A stretch of 64,000 nucleotides of DNA. Origin: Ridgeia piscesae (taxonomy: Eukaryota > Annelida > Polychaeta > Sabellida > Siboglinidae). This document shows positions 12,177 through 25,000 of the stretch, piece by piece. Location: positions 1 to 64,000 of the forward strand of contig JAODUO010001668.1 in NCBI GenBank assembly GCA_025642075.2. The letters run 5' to 3'. The notes beneath the pieces are model-generated. The model was given only the letters and a program-made list of their open reading frames with translations, ran no database searches and was not told the DNA's origin. Every line of letters begins with the position of its first letter. Position 1 is the first letter of the stretch. The translations under genes were made by a program, and so were the position numbers.

Positions 12177-13609
12177 AACAGAAGATTTATATTTACTGTG
12201 CATTTTAGTCACTATAGAAAAGGGTGTATGTAGCACAGATGGGGCCACCATTATCTTTTTATTTTAATGACTCCAATCTGATCCATGCCCTCAGTGTTTA
12301 CCCCACATGCTGTAGTCTGTTCAGTTTTTGTCAGTCTGTGTCAGTCTGTTTACCCAGTAACCTTCTGTAGATGCCCAGAGTGATTGATGATTTGTTGATT
12401 AAATGATGTTGCCATTGGTAAGGTGATATCTTGTCATGTAGATTTGTTATGCTTCTTTCAGACTGATACTTGCCCATTGAAGTCAAGTCCTACAACACAA
12501 CCACTGGCAATACAGTTTCTACATAGTGTTTGCACCAGGGAGCACATACATTTGCTATACCTGACAATGACTAAATGAGTGTCATCATTAATTGAGGAAT
12601 CTAGTGAGAGATCCTGACAAGGACCCTGATTGAGCATGTTGACAAGTGACGGCACTGACTGCCCTACCTACCTGGTAGGTTGATCACTTCTTGCTTTGTC
12701 GTTTTCTTCCTCTTTGTCTCATAGTCCAGGGTAAACATCTCATGACAGAACAAAGAACAATGTCAATGTGTTTGTCATGATGTTTGTTATATATGTATCT
12801 TTAAAATTGTGACATTGGTGTCTACTGGTTAAACATATATTGTCACCTGTAAGTGCCAATTGGCAGATATAAAAAAAATAGTATTCTAAACAACTGTAGA
12901 GTGAAAATCATACACTTTTGTCATAATATGGAGCTCTATATTTCTGGTAATCTCATGAATAACCAGATAAAATGCCAACTAGGTGATTACGATAAGAGAC
13001 AAGGTGAGACTACGATTCACCAAAACACATTTCATTCATAATTACCAAATGACTTCAGGGCCACTTGGCTCACTTTTATTTTACACTGCGTTTTTGACAG
13101 TGGTGCCATTTCCCAAAGTAGTGTTATGGTTATGTTCCTTCATGTTATGAGTAAACCAGTACACATATCTATTAGAAAACTCAATTTTAAGCTCAAATGC
13201 AGTCTTATGCACAAAAACTCGTGCATCATTTAGTAATATTGCAAGTGTCATATGGTTGGCAAGGTATGTAATATGTAGTAATTATGTTGTTTTGCTATTG
13301 CTGTACTAGAAGCCAGTTATGGCAGTTCAATGTCAGAATGCATATTTGCATATAGCTTTATTAGCTGATATATACTGGCATATAAAACATTTGTGAAAGC
13401 TGCTTATGGCCACACTTGAGAGCAGATTCCTATGACAGACCACGGATGCCAAAGATTTGAAAATAGACGGAGAAGTCTGTGAAGTCTGTATCATCTTTGA
13501 TATAAACTTGTGCAAATACACTGCATAAAGTACAAAAAGATGCCCCAGAAGGCAGCTGGTGAAGGTGAAAATCAAGGTCTGAAGATGAACCATTTGAAGA
13601 CAAGAAATG

Positions 13610-13880
13610 CTAGAAAATATGCTATGCTAAACACACACAGATAGAGAAAGTTGAAAGCTGCATCGACCTAGGACAGTGATACAGCACCACAGACAAAAAC
13701 AAAGACAAGGAGATTCAAAGATAAATCACAGACGGCCGGGGATCATTTGCCAGGCACTTAAAACCTGCTTGAAGAGACAAATGTACAACTCATACATCTT
13801 TCTAGCAATGACATATGGTGAGGAAACATGGAAACTCACCAACCAGACAAAGAACAAGTTAGCTGACAGAAACAATGGAA
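13610..13880 (+). mobile_element. Degenerate RTE-type LINE reverse transcriptase fragment
   Basis: The frame starting at 13676 contains CLKRQMYNSYIFLAMTYGEE followed by TWKLTNQTKNKLA. This resembles the region C-terminal to the RT core in RTE/BovB-type elements, where a CLKRKVY..C.LP.MTYGAETW pattern is typical. Only about 70 residues are recognisable. No catalytic FADD box or endonuclease is present and flanking frames are broken, so this is a dead 3' fragment. It lies about 200 bp upstream of the younger CR1-like element. Confidence 0.6.
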
Positions 13881-14647
13881 TGAATTATGCTAAGCATCAC
13901 ATATCTTTAATATGTTTTCATCTGAAAAAAATGTGATGCAGTTGTGTGGCCATTTTATAGATTTGGATTTCTTTGATAAATGTACAATAATCAATTAACA
14001 CCATTTTATACCACCCAAGGTCCTGATAACTATCAGGTTAATTAAGAAAAGCTGTCAACCAAATCAAATCAAAAAAATGCGGGAAAATTGGCAGATGTAG
14101 AGGTTTGAAATTGGTGGTGTATAAAATTTGAAAAACAAGCGGAAATATTGATTGATAAGTATTATTCTTGTGTTAAGGTTATTCATAAAGTGGTACTGGA
14201 CATATATTGAGTAGTAGTTTTGGTTAAAGTTTGTTAGTTAACAGTATTTTTGAACAGATTAGTATAGTGGGTGATAAAAGGGTAATCTAGGCTTTGACAA
14301 ATTGTAAACAAGATTGAGCAAATCTCTTTATTTGATATAGTATATAAGAGATAAAGCAATAAGAGTAACAACTACATATGTAAGATAAAACTGTGAATAG
14401 GTATCATTGTTATTAAAAATAAACAAGCGTTTTAGTAGGAAACCCTTGTTTGTTTGTTTATATAGGTAGTGTCCAACGTTTCCGCTAGGGAACGGTACCA
14501 GTACAGACTAAACTTATTGTTCATGGTAGCATAGGTAGTAGTTGTTTATAACATAAAGTTTGCTGCAGTTGCTGTACACAATAAACAAACAGTCTTTCTA
14601 AAGACTAAGTTGGTTTAAACTAAGAGTTGATTTTGACAAATCGTAAT

Positions 14648-15720
14648 ATGGCACCTGGCAAGCGGCAAGTGAAGGCAAGGAGGCACTTGGTGTGTAACCA
14701 CTGCCACAGCCTGGTGGATTTTGCCGTATCGGGGTGCGGAAAAATTTGGTCACAGACAACGGAGGAAGGGTTTACGTTCCAATGTTTAGGGTGTTGGAAA
14801 ATGGACTGTCTGACAGCAGAGTTAGCTAGGCTAACGGATATTGTGAAGGGGATGCAGAGTGGAGGGAGGGTGATTGCAAGGACAACAAATGGAGAAAGAA
14901 CAACAGGAAACATGACATGCAGGAAGGTGACAGGGGAGAAAGTGACAGTAGAGAAGGAGGGAGGGACAAGGGAACAGGAGATGAGAGAAGTAGATGCGAC
15001 AGGAGGTAAGACGAATGGAAGAAAGGAAGTGAGAGGTGATGTGACCAAACGGAAGTCAATAACAAGGACGATGACAGGAAGAAAAGAGACCGGAAAGAAA
15101 GGAACAACAGAGAAAGCGGCAGGGGAAAAGTCAGCAACCAGGGAGATGCAAAACGGAGGAGCTACTCTGAAGCAGTGATCGAGGGGGCATTGAGAACAGA
15201 AAGGGTATTTATGGGAGACTCCATTTTGCGAAAGACAGACAGGACATTAAGCAAAGGAGAAGACGTTGTTGTTTGTCTTCCGGGGGCTAGGATAGAGCAT
15301 GTGACTGAACGGGTAGAGAACGTTTTGGGGCATGGCCAAGGGGGGTCTAGATTAGTACATGTAGGGACGAACAATGCAGACAGGGATGGAACAACCAGGA
15401 TAGTAAAGAGATACAGAGAGTTGGTAGAGACACTGAAGAAGACAAGAGTTGAACAGATCATACTCTCAGGAATCTTGCCAGTGATGAGGGGAAGGGGAAC
15501 AACATTTAGAAATTGCAAGAGGATGGCAATTAACGGACTATTAGAGCAGATGTGTGAAGAAGAAGGAGTTGGATTTGTAGATTTGTGGGGATATTTTGTT
15601 GTTAAAGAAGACATGTTTATGAGAGATGGCCTCCATCTAAGCGGAAAGGGCGCAGCAGTGTTCTCCGAGAACCTTCTTCGATCGATGAATAATGGAACAG
15701 GTTGCAACTTTTTAAACTAG
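14648..15720 (+). pseudogene. LINE ORF1 (Zn-knuckle plus SGNH esterase), frameshifted
   Basis: The likely start is the ATG at 14648 (MAPGKRQVK). The N-terminal part has paired cysteines (CNHC, then CGK, CLGC) like the zinc-binding region of CR1 ORF1 proteins. A charged, T/K/R/E-rich linker follows. The C-terminal part, in another frame from about 15175, has the SGNH hydrolase blocks: GDSIL, VGTNNADRD and DGLHLSGKG. Such ORF1 proteins bind RNA and chaperone retrotransposition. Loss of one G in a G run near 15121 separates the two halves; the other copy has the extra G and reads through. The terminal stop is at 15718-15720. Confidence 0.8.
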
Positions 15721-15774
15721 TTTCGCAGGGGGGATACACAGAGAAGCCAAATACTAGAGGCATAGATAAAGATA

Positions 15775-18286
15775 GATAAAGCTGTCTGGTGTAACATAGT
15801 TACAGGAAACTCAACATTAACTGTTGGGTTAGTGTATCGGAGTCCAAACATAAGCATGGAAGAGAATGAAAAAATACATAACGCTATCAAAGAAGTGAGT
15901 AAACGGGACTGTATTATTATGGGGGATTTTAACCATGGGCATATACAGTGGACATCTCTACAGAGTACCGGGAGAGAGGATCAAGAGTTTTTAAATTTAG
16001 TACAAGATAGTTTCCTTTCTCAACATGTGTTAGAAGCAACCAGGGGCGAGAACGTGTTAGACATAGTATTGAGCTCACAGAAGGAATTTGTTGATAATGT
16101 CAAGATATGTGAGCCACTGGGGTGTAGTGATCACAACCAGATACATTTTATCATCAAAGTAAAGGGAGAACGGAATAGAAAAATAAGGTACAGGAAAATT
16201 TCACAAAGGAAGATATAAGGACATGAGGGAATATTTAGCAAAGATAAACTGGAATAACACACTGAAGAATAAGACAGCAACAGAATGCTGGAATATTTTA
16301 AAGAGTGAAATTGACTGCGTCGTTGACAAATTTGTCCCCTTGAAAAAACAGGGGAAACGGTCAAAGAAGAAACACTTATCGAAGGAAGCCATTAGAAAAA
16401 TCAAGTACAAGCAAATGATGTGGAAGACATATAGACATACCGGAAGTGAAGAAGACTATAGCATTTATAAAGAAGCACTTAATCAAGCTACAGCTGAAAT
16501 TAGAAATTCAAAGAGAAGCTACGAACAAAAAATAGCTTTTAATATAAAACATGACAGCAAGAGTTTTTATGCGTATGTTCGAAGTAAACAGAAAGTTCAG
16601 GATAAGGTCGGTCCTCTAGAAGGTAGTGATGGAAACATAATAACAGAGGGATTCTTAATGGCAGAAAACCTAAATGAGTACTTTAGTTCAGTGTTTACCA
16701 GGGAAGATATTAGTATATTACCAGTACTTGAGACTAAGTTCGAAGGGAGAGAGTTTGACTATTTAGGACAACTAATTGTAACCCCAACAATGGTAGCTAT
16801 GAAAATAAGAGATATGAAGGATAATAAATCACCTGGAGTGGATGGGATTCCTCCCAAATTACTATTGGAAATTGTAGAACAAATTAGCATACCGCTTGCA
16901 ACATTGTTCAATTTGTCATTAGAGGAGGGAATAGTTCCGTTAGAATGGAAAGAAGCAAACATTATACCATTATTTAAAAAAGGTTCGAGAAACAAGTCAG
17001 AGAACTATAGACCAGTGAGTTTAACATCGGTGATTTGCAAACTATTAGAAAGACTAATTAAAGATCACCTGGTTGATTTTCTTGTTAAAAATAAATTGAT
17101 AAACCCATCTCAACATGGGTTTTTAAAAGCGAGGTCATGCTTAACAAATATGTTATGTTTTTTGGAAGATGTCACAAAATGGCTAGATGAGGGATCACCA
17201 GTAGATATAATCTACTTAGATTTTAAAAAAGCCTTTGACAAAGTGCCACACCAAAGACTACTACTTAAACTAAAGGCCCATGGCATAGGAAATGGAATGA
17301 TCAACTGGATAGAAAAATGGCTTATTGGTAGAAGACAAAGAGTAGTAGTTGATGGGGAGGTTTCAAACTGGAAAGCGGTTTTGAGTGGAGTACCGCAGGG
17401 ATCAGTACTGGGACCTATTTTATTCTTAATATATATCAATGATTTGGATGATGACATAACAAGCAAGGTGTTGAAGTTTGCGGACGACACAAAAGTGTTC
17501 AGGAAAATTAAAAGTGATGCAGATATACAGCAGTTACAAGATGATCTTAATAAGTTGATAGAATGGTCTGAGAAGTGGCAAATGCTGTTTAATTTTGGAA
17601 AGTGTAAGTGCCTTCACACAGGACATGGGAATGAAGATGCACAATATACAATGGGTGATACTGTACTAAACACTACCTTAAAGGAAAAGGACTTAGGGTT
17701 AACTATTAGTGCTGACATGAAGGTATCAGAGCAGTGAGGAATTGCAGCAGCGAAGGGAAACCAAATTCTTGGATTAATTAGGCGAAATATAGTGTACAAA
17801 GAAAAAGAACTAATAATACCGCTGTATAAAACAATAGTTAGGCCTCACTTAGAATATTGTATACAAGCATGGAGGCCATATCGCAAGAAGGATATTGATA
17901 TGCTAGAAAGAGTACAAAGGAGAGCAACCAAAATGATACAAAAACTCAGGAATATTAGTTATGAAATGCGTCTAAAAGCATGTGGCTTAACAACACTAGA
18001 AACCAGAAGATTGAGAGGAGATCAGATTGAGGTGTTTAAAATATTGAATGGATATGAAAATATTGACAGAAATATATTTTTCACAGTCAAGGAAGAGAGA
18101 AGGACTAGAGGACATGGAGTTACATTAGCAAAGAAGCAGTGTAGACTAGATATTAGAAAATTTTCATTTTCACAAAGAACAGTAAACGAATGGAACAGAT
18201 TATCAGCTGATTGTGTAGGTGCTAGTAGTGTTAATATATTTAAAAATAAAATCGACATATACCTAAGACGGGCGGGGTATACTTAG
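15775..18286 (+). pseudogene. LINE ORF2 (endonuclease-reverse transcriptase), disrupted
   Basis: The C-terminal half of the endonuclease is seen at 15832-16218 (GDFNHGHIQW, then GCSDHNQIHF). The reverse transcriptase is at 16223-17737, with motif A YLDFKKAFDKVPH, motif B GVPQGSVLGPILFLIYINDL and catalytic FADD in LKFADDTKVFR. The C-terminal region continues at 17792-18286 and ends RRAGYT. Lesions are: absence of the N-terminal endonuclease, a 2-nt deletion in an A/T run near 16197, and a TGC-to-TGA change at 17735-17737. It cannot encode an intact enzyme. Confidence 0.85.
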
Positions 18287-18386
18287 ATAGATAGGTTGGA
18301 CTCTCGATAAGCCAAATGGCTTCCTAGTCCACCTGCCATCTAGAGTTGAATCTCTAGGTGGCAATCTTGTTAAATCTTGTTAAATC

Positions 18387-19084
18387 AACATTAGAAAAAC
18401 ACCTATTTCCCCAGGAAACTGAGGACAGAGGTGCAACAATTTTCAGTTTCCACAATGACACATTCATAACAATAAAATGTAAAACAATAAAACACCTCCT
18501 TTGTCTGGGATCACAGACTCAGGGACATAGTAAATGCTTCCGACAGAAGTCATATTGGTGTTCAGTTGAACTCATGATCTGCCAGAGATGGAAGTGTGAG
18601 GACCTTTACTTCACTGGTGGCATTCTCATTCACACCTTTGTCTTATTACTTTATAATCATTTTAAAGTAAATCATTCATGCTAATGTAAAGGGTTGTTCA
18701 TAATTGTCTGCATTTTCCAAACCATACAAACGTTAACACTATGCTGGGGGAGCTGTACGCTTAAAAGGGTGTTGAAATCTAATTGCTATTGTTGATATGC
18801 ATTAGTCTCAATAGTCAACACTTAAGTATACTTTTTGTTGATGGGGAGAGGGTTAAAAGGTTGTACTCTTTGTACATTTCTGAAAATGTTGATACTTATG
18901 AATGTCACATAAGTTATTTGGACAAAATGGATGAGTCTTCAAAGTGCTACTGTTGGCTTGTATTCATGTGCACAGACCACAGCAGACTAACCACCCCATA
19001 GTATTGTTATAGCTCATCTTTTCTGGCATAATGATCAGCCATTTCACCACCTTCAGCTAGTGCTGTAATAAAAGCAACATTGTA
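18387..19084. other. Non-coding spacer
   Basis: Unique AT-rich sequence between the LINE 3' end and the 63-bp array. Open frames of about 108 and 72 codons show no recognisable domain and no supporting splice context. Confidence 0.5.
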
Positions 19085-19086
19085 AA

Positions 19087-22000
19087 TGTTTATGCCATCC
19101 TCTCTGTTAGTGTAGGTGTACACCTCTAGTTCTTCTGTCACGTGTGTACTGTTTATGCCATCCTCTCAGGTAGTGTAGGTGTACACCTCTAGTTCTTCTG
19201 TCACGTGTGTACTGTTTATGCCATCCTCTCTGTTAGTGTAGGTGTACACCTCTAGTTCTTCTGTCACGTGTGTACTGTTTATGCCATCCTCTCAGGTAGT
19301 GTAGGTGTACACCTCTAGTTCTTCTGTCACGTGTGTACTGTTTATGCCATCCTCTCAGTTAGTGCAGGTGTACACCTCTAGTTCTTCTGTCACGTGTGTA
19401 CTGTTTATGCCATCCTCTCAGTTAGTGCAGGTGTACACCTCTAGTTCTTCTGTCACGTGTGTACTGTTTATGCCATCCTCTCTGTTAGTGTAGGTGTACA
19501 CCTCTAGTTCTTCTGTCACGTGTGTACTGTTTATGCCATCCTCTCAGTTAGTGCAGGTGTACACCTCTAGTTCTTCTGTCACGTGTGTACTGTTTATGCC
19601 ATCCTCTCTGTTAGTGTAGGTGTACACCTCTAGTTCTTCTGTCACGCGTGTACTGTTTATGCCATCCTCTCTGTTAGTGTAGGTGTACACCTCTAGTTCT
19701 TCTGTCACGTGTGTACTGTTTATGCCATCCTCTCTGTTAGTGTAGGTGTACACCTCTAGTTCTTCTGTCACGGGTGTACTGTTTATGCCATCCTCTCAGT
19801 TAGTGTAGGTGTACACCTCTAGTTCTTCTGTCACGTGTGTACTGTTTATGCCATCCTCTCTGTTAGTGTAGGTGTACACCTCTAGTTCTTCTGTCACGCG
19901 TGTACTGTTTATGCCATCCTCTCTGTTAGTGTAGGTGTACACCTCTAGTTCTTCTGTCACGGGTGTACTGTTTATGCCATCCTCTCTGTTAGTGTAGGTG
20001 TACACCTCTAGTTCTTCTGTCACGGGTGTACTGTTTATGCCATCCTCTCAGTTAGTGTAGGTGTACACCTCTAGTTCTTCTGTCACGTGTGTACTGTTTA
20101 TGCCATCCTCTCTGTTAGTGTAGGTGTACACCTCTAGTTCTTCTGTCACGGGTGTACTGTTTATGCCATCCTCTCAGTTAGTGTAGGTGTACACCTCTAG
20201 TTCTTCTGTCACGTGTGTACTGTTTATGCCATCCTCTCTGTTAGTGTAGGTGTACACCTCTAGTTCTTCTGTCACGCGTGTACTGTTTATGCCATCCTCT
20301 CTGTTAGTGTAGGTGTACACCTCTAGTTCTTCTGTCACGTGTGTACTGTTTATGCCATCCTCTCTGTTAGTGTAGGTGTACACCTCTAGTTCTTCTGTCA
20401 CGGGTGTACTGTTTATGCCATCCTCTCAGTTAGTGTAGGTGTACACCTCTAGTTCTTCTGTCACGTGTGTACTGTTTATGCCATCCTCTCTGTTAGTGTA
20501 GGTGTACACCTCTAGTTCTTCTGTCACGTGTGTACTGTTTATGCCATCCTCTCAGTTAGTGTAGGTGTACACCTCTAGTTCTTCTGTCACGTGTGTACTG
20601 TTTATGCCATCCTCTCAGTTAGTGTAGGTGTACACCTCTAGTTCTTCTGTCACGTGTGTACTGTTTATGCCATCCTCTCTGTTAGTGTAGGTGTACACCT
20701 CTAGTTCTTCTGTCACGTGTGTACTGTTTATGCCATCCTCTCTGTTAGTGTAGGTGTACACCTCTAGTTCTTCTGTCACGTGTGTACTGTTTATGCCATC
20801 CTCTCAGTTAGTGTAGGTGTACACCTCTAGTTCTTCTGTCACGTGTGTACTGTTTATGCCATCCTCTCAGTTAGTGTAGGTGTACACCTCTAGTTCTTCT
20901 GTCACGTGTGTACTGTTTATGCCATCCTCTCAGTTAGTGTAGGTGTACACCTCTAGTTCTTCTGTCACGTGTGTACTGTTTATGCCATCCTCTCAGTTAG
21001 TGTAGGTGTACACCTCTAGTTCTTCTGTCACGTGTGTACTGTTTATGCCATCCTCTCTGTTAGTGTAGGTGTACACCTCTAGTTCTTCTGTCACGTGTGT
21101 ACTGTTTATGCCATCCTCTCAGTTAGTGTAGGTGTACACCTCTAGTTCTTCTGTCACGTGTGTACTGTTTATGCCATCCTCTCAGTTAGTGTAGGTGTAC
21201 ACCTCTAGTTCTTCTGTCACGTGTGTACTGTTTATGCCATCCTCTCAGTTAGTGTAGGTGTACACCTCTAGTTCTTCTGTCACGTGTGTACTGTTTATGC
21301 CATCCTCTCAGTTAGTGTAGGTGTACACCTCTAGTTCTTCTGTCACGTGTGTACTGTTTATGCCATCCTCTCAGTTAGTGTAGGTGTACACCTCTAGTTC
21401 TTCTGTCACGCGTGTACTGTTTATGCCATCCTCTCAGTTAGTGTAGGTGTACACCTCTAGTTCTTCTGTCACGCGTGTACTGTTTATGCCATCCTCTCAG
21501 TTAGTGTAGGTGTACACCTCTAGTTCTTCTGTCACGCGTGTACTGTTTATGCCATCCTCTCAGTTAGTGTAGGTGTACACCTCTAGTTCTTCTGTCACGT
21601 GTGTACTGTTTATGGCCATCCTCTCTGTTAGTGTAGGTGTACACCTCTAGTTCTTCTGTCACGTGTGTACTGTTTATGCCATCCTCTCTGTTAGTGTAGG
21701 TGTACACCTCTAGTTCTTCTGTCACGTGTGTACTGTTTATGCCATCCTCTCAGTTAGTGTAGGTGTACACCTCTAGTTCTTCTGTCACGTGTGTACTGTT
21801 TATGCCATCCTCTCAGTTAGTGTAGGTGTACACCTCTAGTTCTTCTGTCACGTGTGTACTGTTTATGCCATCCTCTCAGTTAGTGTAGGTGTACACCTCT
21901 AGTTCTTCTGTCACGTGTGTACTGTTTATGCCATCCTCTCTGTTAGTGTAGGTGTACACCTCTAGTTCTTCTGTCACGGTGTACTGTTTATGCCATCCTC

Positions 22001-25000
22001 TCTGTTAGTGTAGGTGTACACCTCTAGTTCTTCTGTCACGTGTGTACTGTTTATGCCATCCTCTCTGTTAGTGTAGGTGTACACCTCTAGTTCTTCTGTC
22101 ACGCGTGTACTGTTTATGCCATCCTCTCTGTTAGTGTAGGTGTACACCTCTAGTTCTTCTGTCACGTGTGTACTGTTTATGCCATCCTCTCAGTTAGTGT
22201 AGGTGTACACCTCTAGTTCTTCTGTCACGTGTGTACTGTTTATGCCATCCTCTCTGTTAGTGTAGGTGTACACCTCTAGTTCTTCTGTCACGGTGTACTG
22301 TTTATGCCATCCTCTCTGTTAGTGTAGGTGTACACCTCTAGTTCTTCTGTCACGTGTGTACTGTTTATGCCATCCTCTCTGTTAGTGTAGGTGTACACCT
22401 CTAGTTCTTCTGTCACGTGTGTACTGTTTATGCCATCCTCTCTGTTAGTGTAGGTGTACACCTCTAGTTCTTCTGTCACGTGTGTACTGTTTATGCCATC
22501 CTCTCAGTTAGTGTAGGTGTACACCTCTAGTTCTTCTGTCACGTGTGTACTGTTTATGCCATCCTCTCTGTTAGTGTAGGTGTACACCTCTAGTTCTTCT
22601 GTCACGTGTGTACTGTTTATGCCATCCTCTCTGTTAGTGTAGGTGTACACCTCTAGTTCTTCTGTCACGTGTGTACTGTTTATGCCATCCTCTCAGTTAG
22701 TGTAGGTGTACACCTCTAGTTCTTCTGTCACGTGTGTACTGTTTATGCCATCCTCTCAGTTAGTGTAGGTGTACACCTCTAGTTCTTCTGTCACGTGTGT
22801 ACTGTTTATGCCATCCTCTCAGTTAGTGTAGGTGTACACCTCTAGTTCTTCTGTCACGTGTGTACTGTTTATGCCATCCTCTCAGTTAGTGTAGGTGTAC
22901 ACCTCTAGTTCTTCTGTCACGTGTGTACTGTTTATGCCATCCTCTCAGTTAGTGTAGGTGTACACCTCTAGTTCTTCTGTCACGTGTGTACTGTTTATGC
23001 CATCCTCTCAGTTAGTGTAGGTGTACACCTCTAGTTCTTCTGTCACGTGTGTACTGTTTATGCCATCCTCTCAGTTAGTGTAGGTGTACACCTCTAGTTC
23101 TTCTGTCACGTGTGTACTGTTTATGCCATCCTCTCAGTTAGTGTAGGTGTACACCTCTAGTTCTTCTGTCACGTGTGTACTGTTTATGCCATCCTCTCAG
23201 TTAGTGTAGGTGTACACCTCTAGTTCTTCTGTCACGCGTGTACTGTTTATGCCATCCTCTCAGTTAGTGTAGGTGTACACCTCTAGTTCTTCTGTCACGC
23301 GTGTACTGTTTATGCCATCCTCTCAGTTAGTGTAGGTGTACACCTCTAGTTCTTCTGTCACGCGTGTACTGTTTATGCCATCCTCTCAGTTAGTGTAGGT
23401 GTACACCTCTAGTTCTTCTGTCACGTGTGTACTGTTTATGCCATCCTCTCAGTTAGTGTAGGTGTACACCTCTAGTTCTTCTGTCACGTGTGTACTGTTT
23501 ATGCCATCCTCTCAGTTAGTGTAGGTGTACACCTCTAGTTCTTCTGTCACGTGTGTACTGTTTATGCCATCCTCTCAGTTAGTGTAGGTGTACACCTCTA
23601 GTTCTTCTGTCACGCGTGTACTGTTTATGCCATCCTCTCAGTTAGTGTAGGTGTACACCTCTAGTTCTTCTGTCACGTGTGTACTGTTTATGCCATCCTC
23701 TCTGTTAGTGTAGGTGTACACCTCTAGTTCTTCTGTCACGTGTGTACTGTTTATGCCATCCTCTCAGTTAGTGTAGGTGTACACCTCTAGTTCTTCTGTC
23801 ACGTGTGTACTGTTTATGCCATCCTCTCAGTTAGTGTAGGTGTACACCTCTAGTTCTTCTGTCACGTGTGTACTGTTTATGCCATCCTCTCAGTTAGTGT
23901 AGGTGTACACCTCTAGTTCTTCTGTCACGTGTGTACTGTTTATGCCATCCTCTCAGTTAGTGTAGGTGTACACCTCTAGTTCTTCTGTCACGTGTGTACT
24001 GTTTATGCCATCCTCTCAGTTAGTGTAGGTGTACACCTCTAGTTCTTCTGTCACGTGTGTACTGTTTATGCCATCCTCTCAGTTAGTGTAGGTGTACACC
24101 TCTAGTTCTTCTGTCACGGTGTACTGTTTATGCCATCCTCTCAGTTAGTGTAGGTGTACACCTCTAGTTCTTCTGTCACGCGTGTACTGTTTATGCCATC
24201 CTCTCAGTTAGTGTAGGTGTACACCTCTAGTTCTTCTGTCACGTGTGTACTGTTTATGCCATCCTCTCAGTTAGTGTAGGTGTACACCTCTAGTTCTTCT
24301 GTCACGTGTGTACTGTTTATGCCATCCTCTCTGTTAGTGTAGGTGTACACCTCTAGTTACTTCTCCTCAGTGTGTACTGTTTATGCCATCCTCTCAGTTA
24401 GTGTAGGTGTACACCTCTAGTTCTTCTGTCACGTGTGTACTGTTTATGCCATCCTCTCAGTTAGTGTAGGTGTACACCTCTAGTTCTTCTGTCACGTGTG
24501 TACTGTTTATGCCATCCTCTCAGTTAGTGTAGGTGTACACCTCTAGTTCTTCTGTCACGCGTGTACTGTTTATGCCATCCTCTCAGGTAGTGTAGGTGTA
24601 CACCTCTAGTTCTTCTGTCACGTGTGTACTGTTTATGCCATCCTCTCAGTTAGTGTAGGTGTACACCTCTAGTTCTTCTGTCACGTGTGTACTGTTTATG
24701 CCATCCTCTCAGTTAGTGTAGGTGTACACCTCTAGTTCTTCTGTCACGCGTGTACTGTTTATGCCATCCTCTCAGTTAGTGTAGGTGTACACCTCTAGTT
24801 CTTCTGTCACGCGTGTACTGTTTATGCCATCCTCTCAGTTAGTGTAGGTGTACACCTCTAGTTCTTCTGTCACGCGTGTACTGTTTATGCCATCCTCTCA
24901 GTTAGTGTAGGTGTACGCCTCTAGTTCTTCTGTCACGTGTGTACTGTTTATTCCATCCTCTCAGTTAATGTAGGTGTACACCTCTACTTCTTCTGTCACG

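Larger units (their letters stand above)
8986..13600. other. Non-coding spacer with hairpin and GT microsatellite
   Basis: About 4.6 kb without a recognisable exon. It holds an extended inverted repeat (9306-9378), a run of C at about 10900, a GT/GC-rich microsatellite at 12109-12176, and a segment at about 12955-13075 resembling one at 60440-60560. The open frames here are under 90 codons and match nothing I know. Confidence 0.5.
14079..18386 (+). mobile_element. CR1-like LINE, copy 1 (full-length ends, internal deletion)
   Basis: This two-ORF non-LTR retrotransposon is nearly identical along its length to the copy at 54023-58652. Both begin at the same point (GCGGGAAAATTGG), which suggests a true 5' end and a 5' UTR of about 570 bp. 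ORF1 has a cysteine-rich N-terminus and an SGNH esterase domain. ORF2 has an AP-endonuclease and a reverse transcriptase. The 3' end is two copies of a 10-bp repeat (TTGTTAAATC) with no poly(A), as in CR1-group elements. Relative to copy 2 it lacks about 310 bp near 15775 (N-terminal endonuclease). It also has a 1-nt loss near 15121, a 2-nt loss near 16197 and an in-frame TGA at 17735, so it is non-autonomous. Confidence 0.9.

Noticed and set aside
14620..15707. Minus-strand open frames opposite LINE ORF1
   Set aside because: They are shadows of the plus-strand ORF1, which has recognisable SGNH and cysteine motifs. The same applies to plus-strand frames over copy 2.
14079..18386. Target-site duplications of the LINE
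   Set aside because: No convincing direct repeat flanks either copy; CR1-group elements often lack them.
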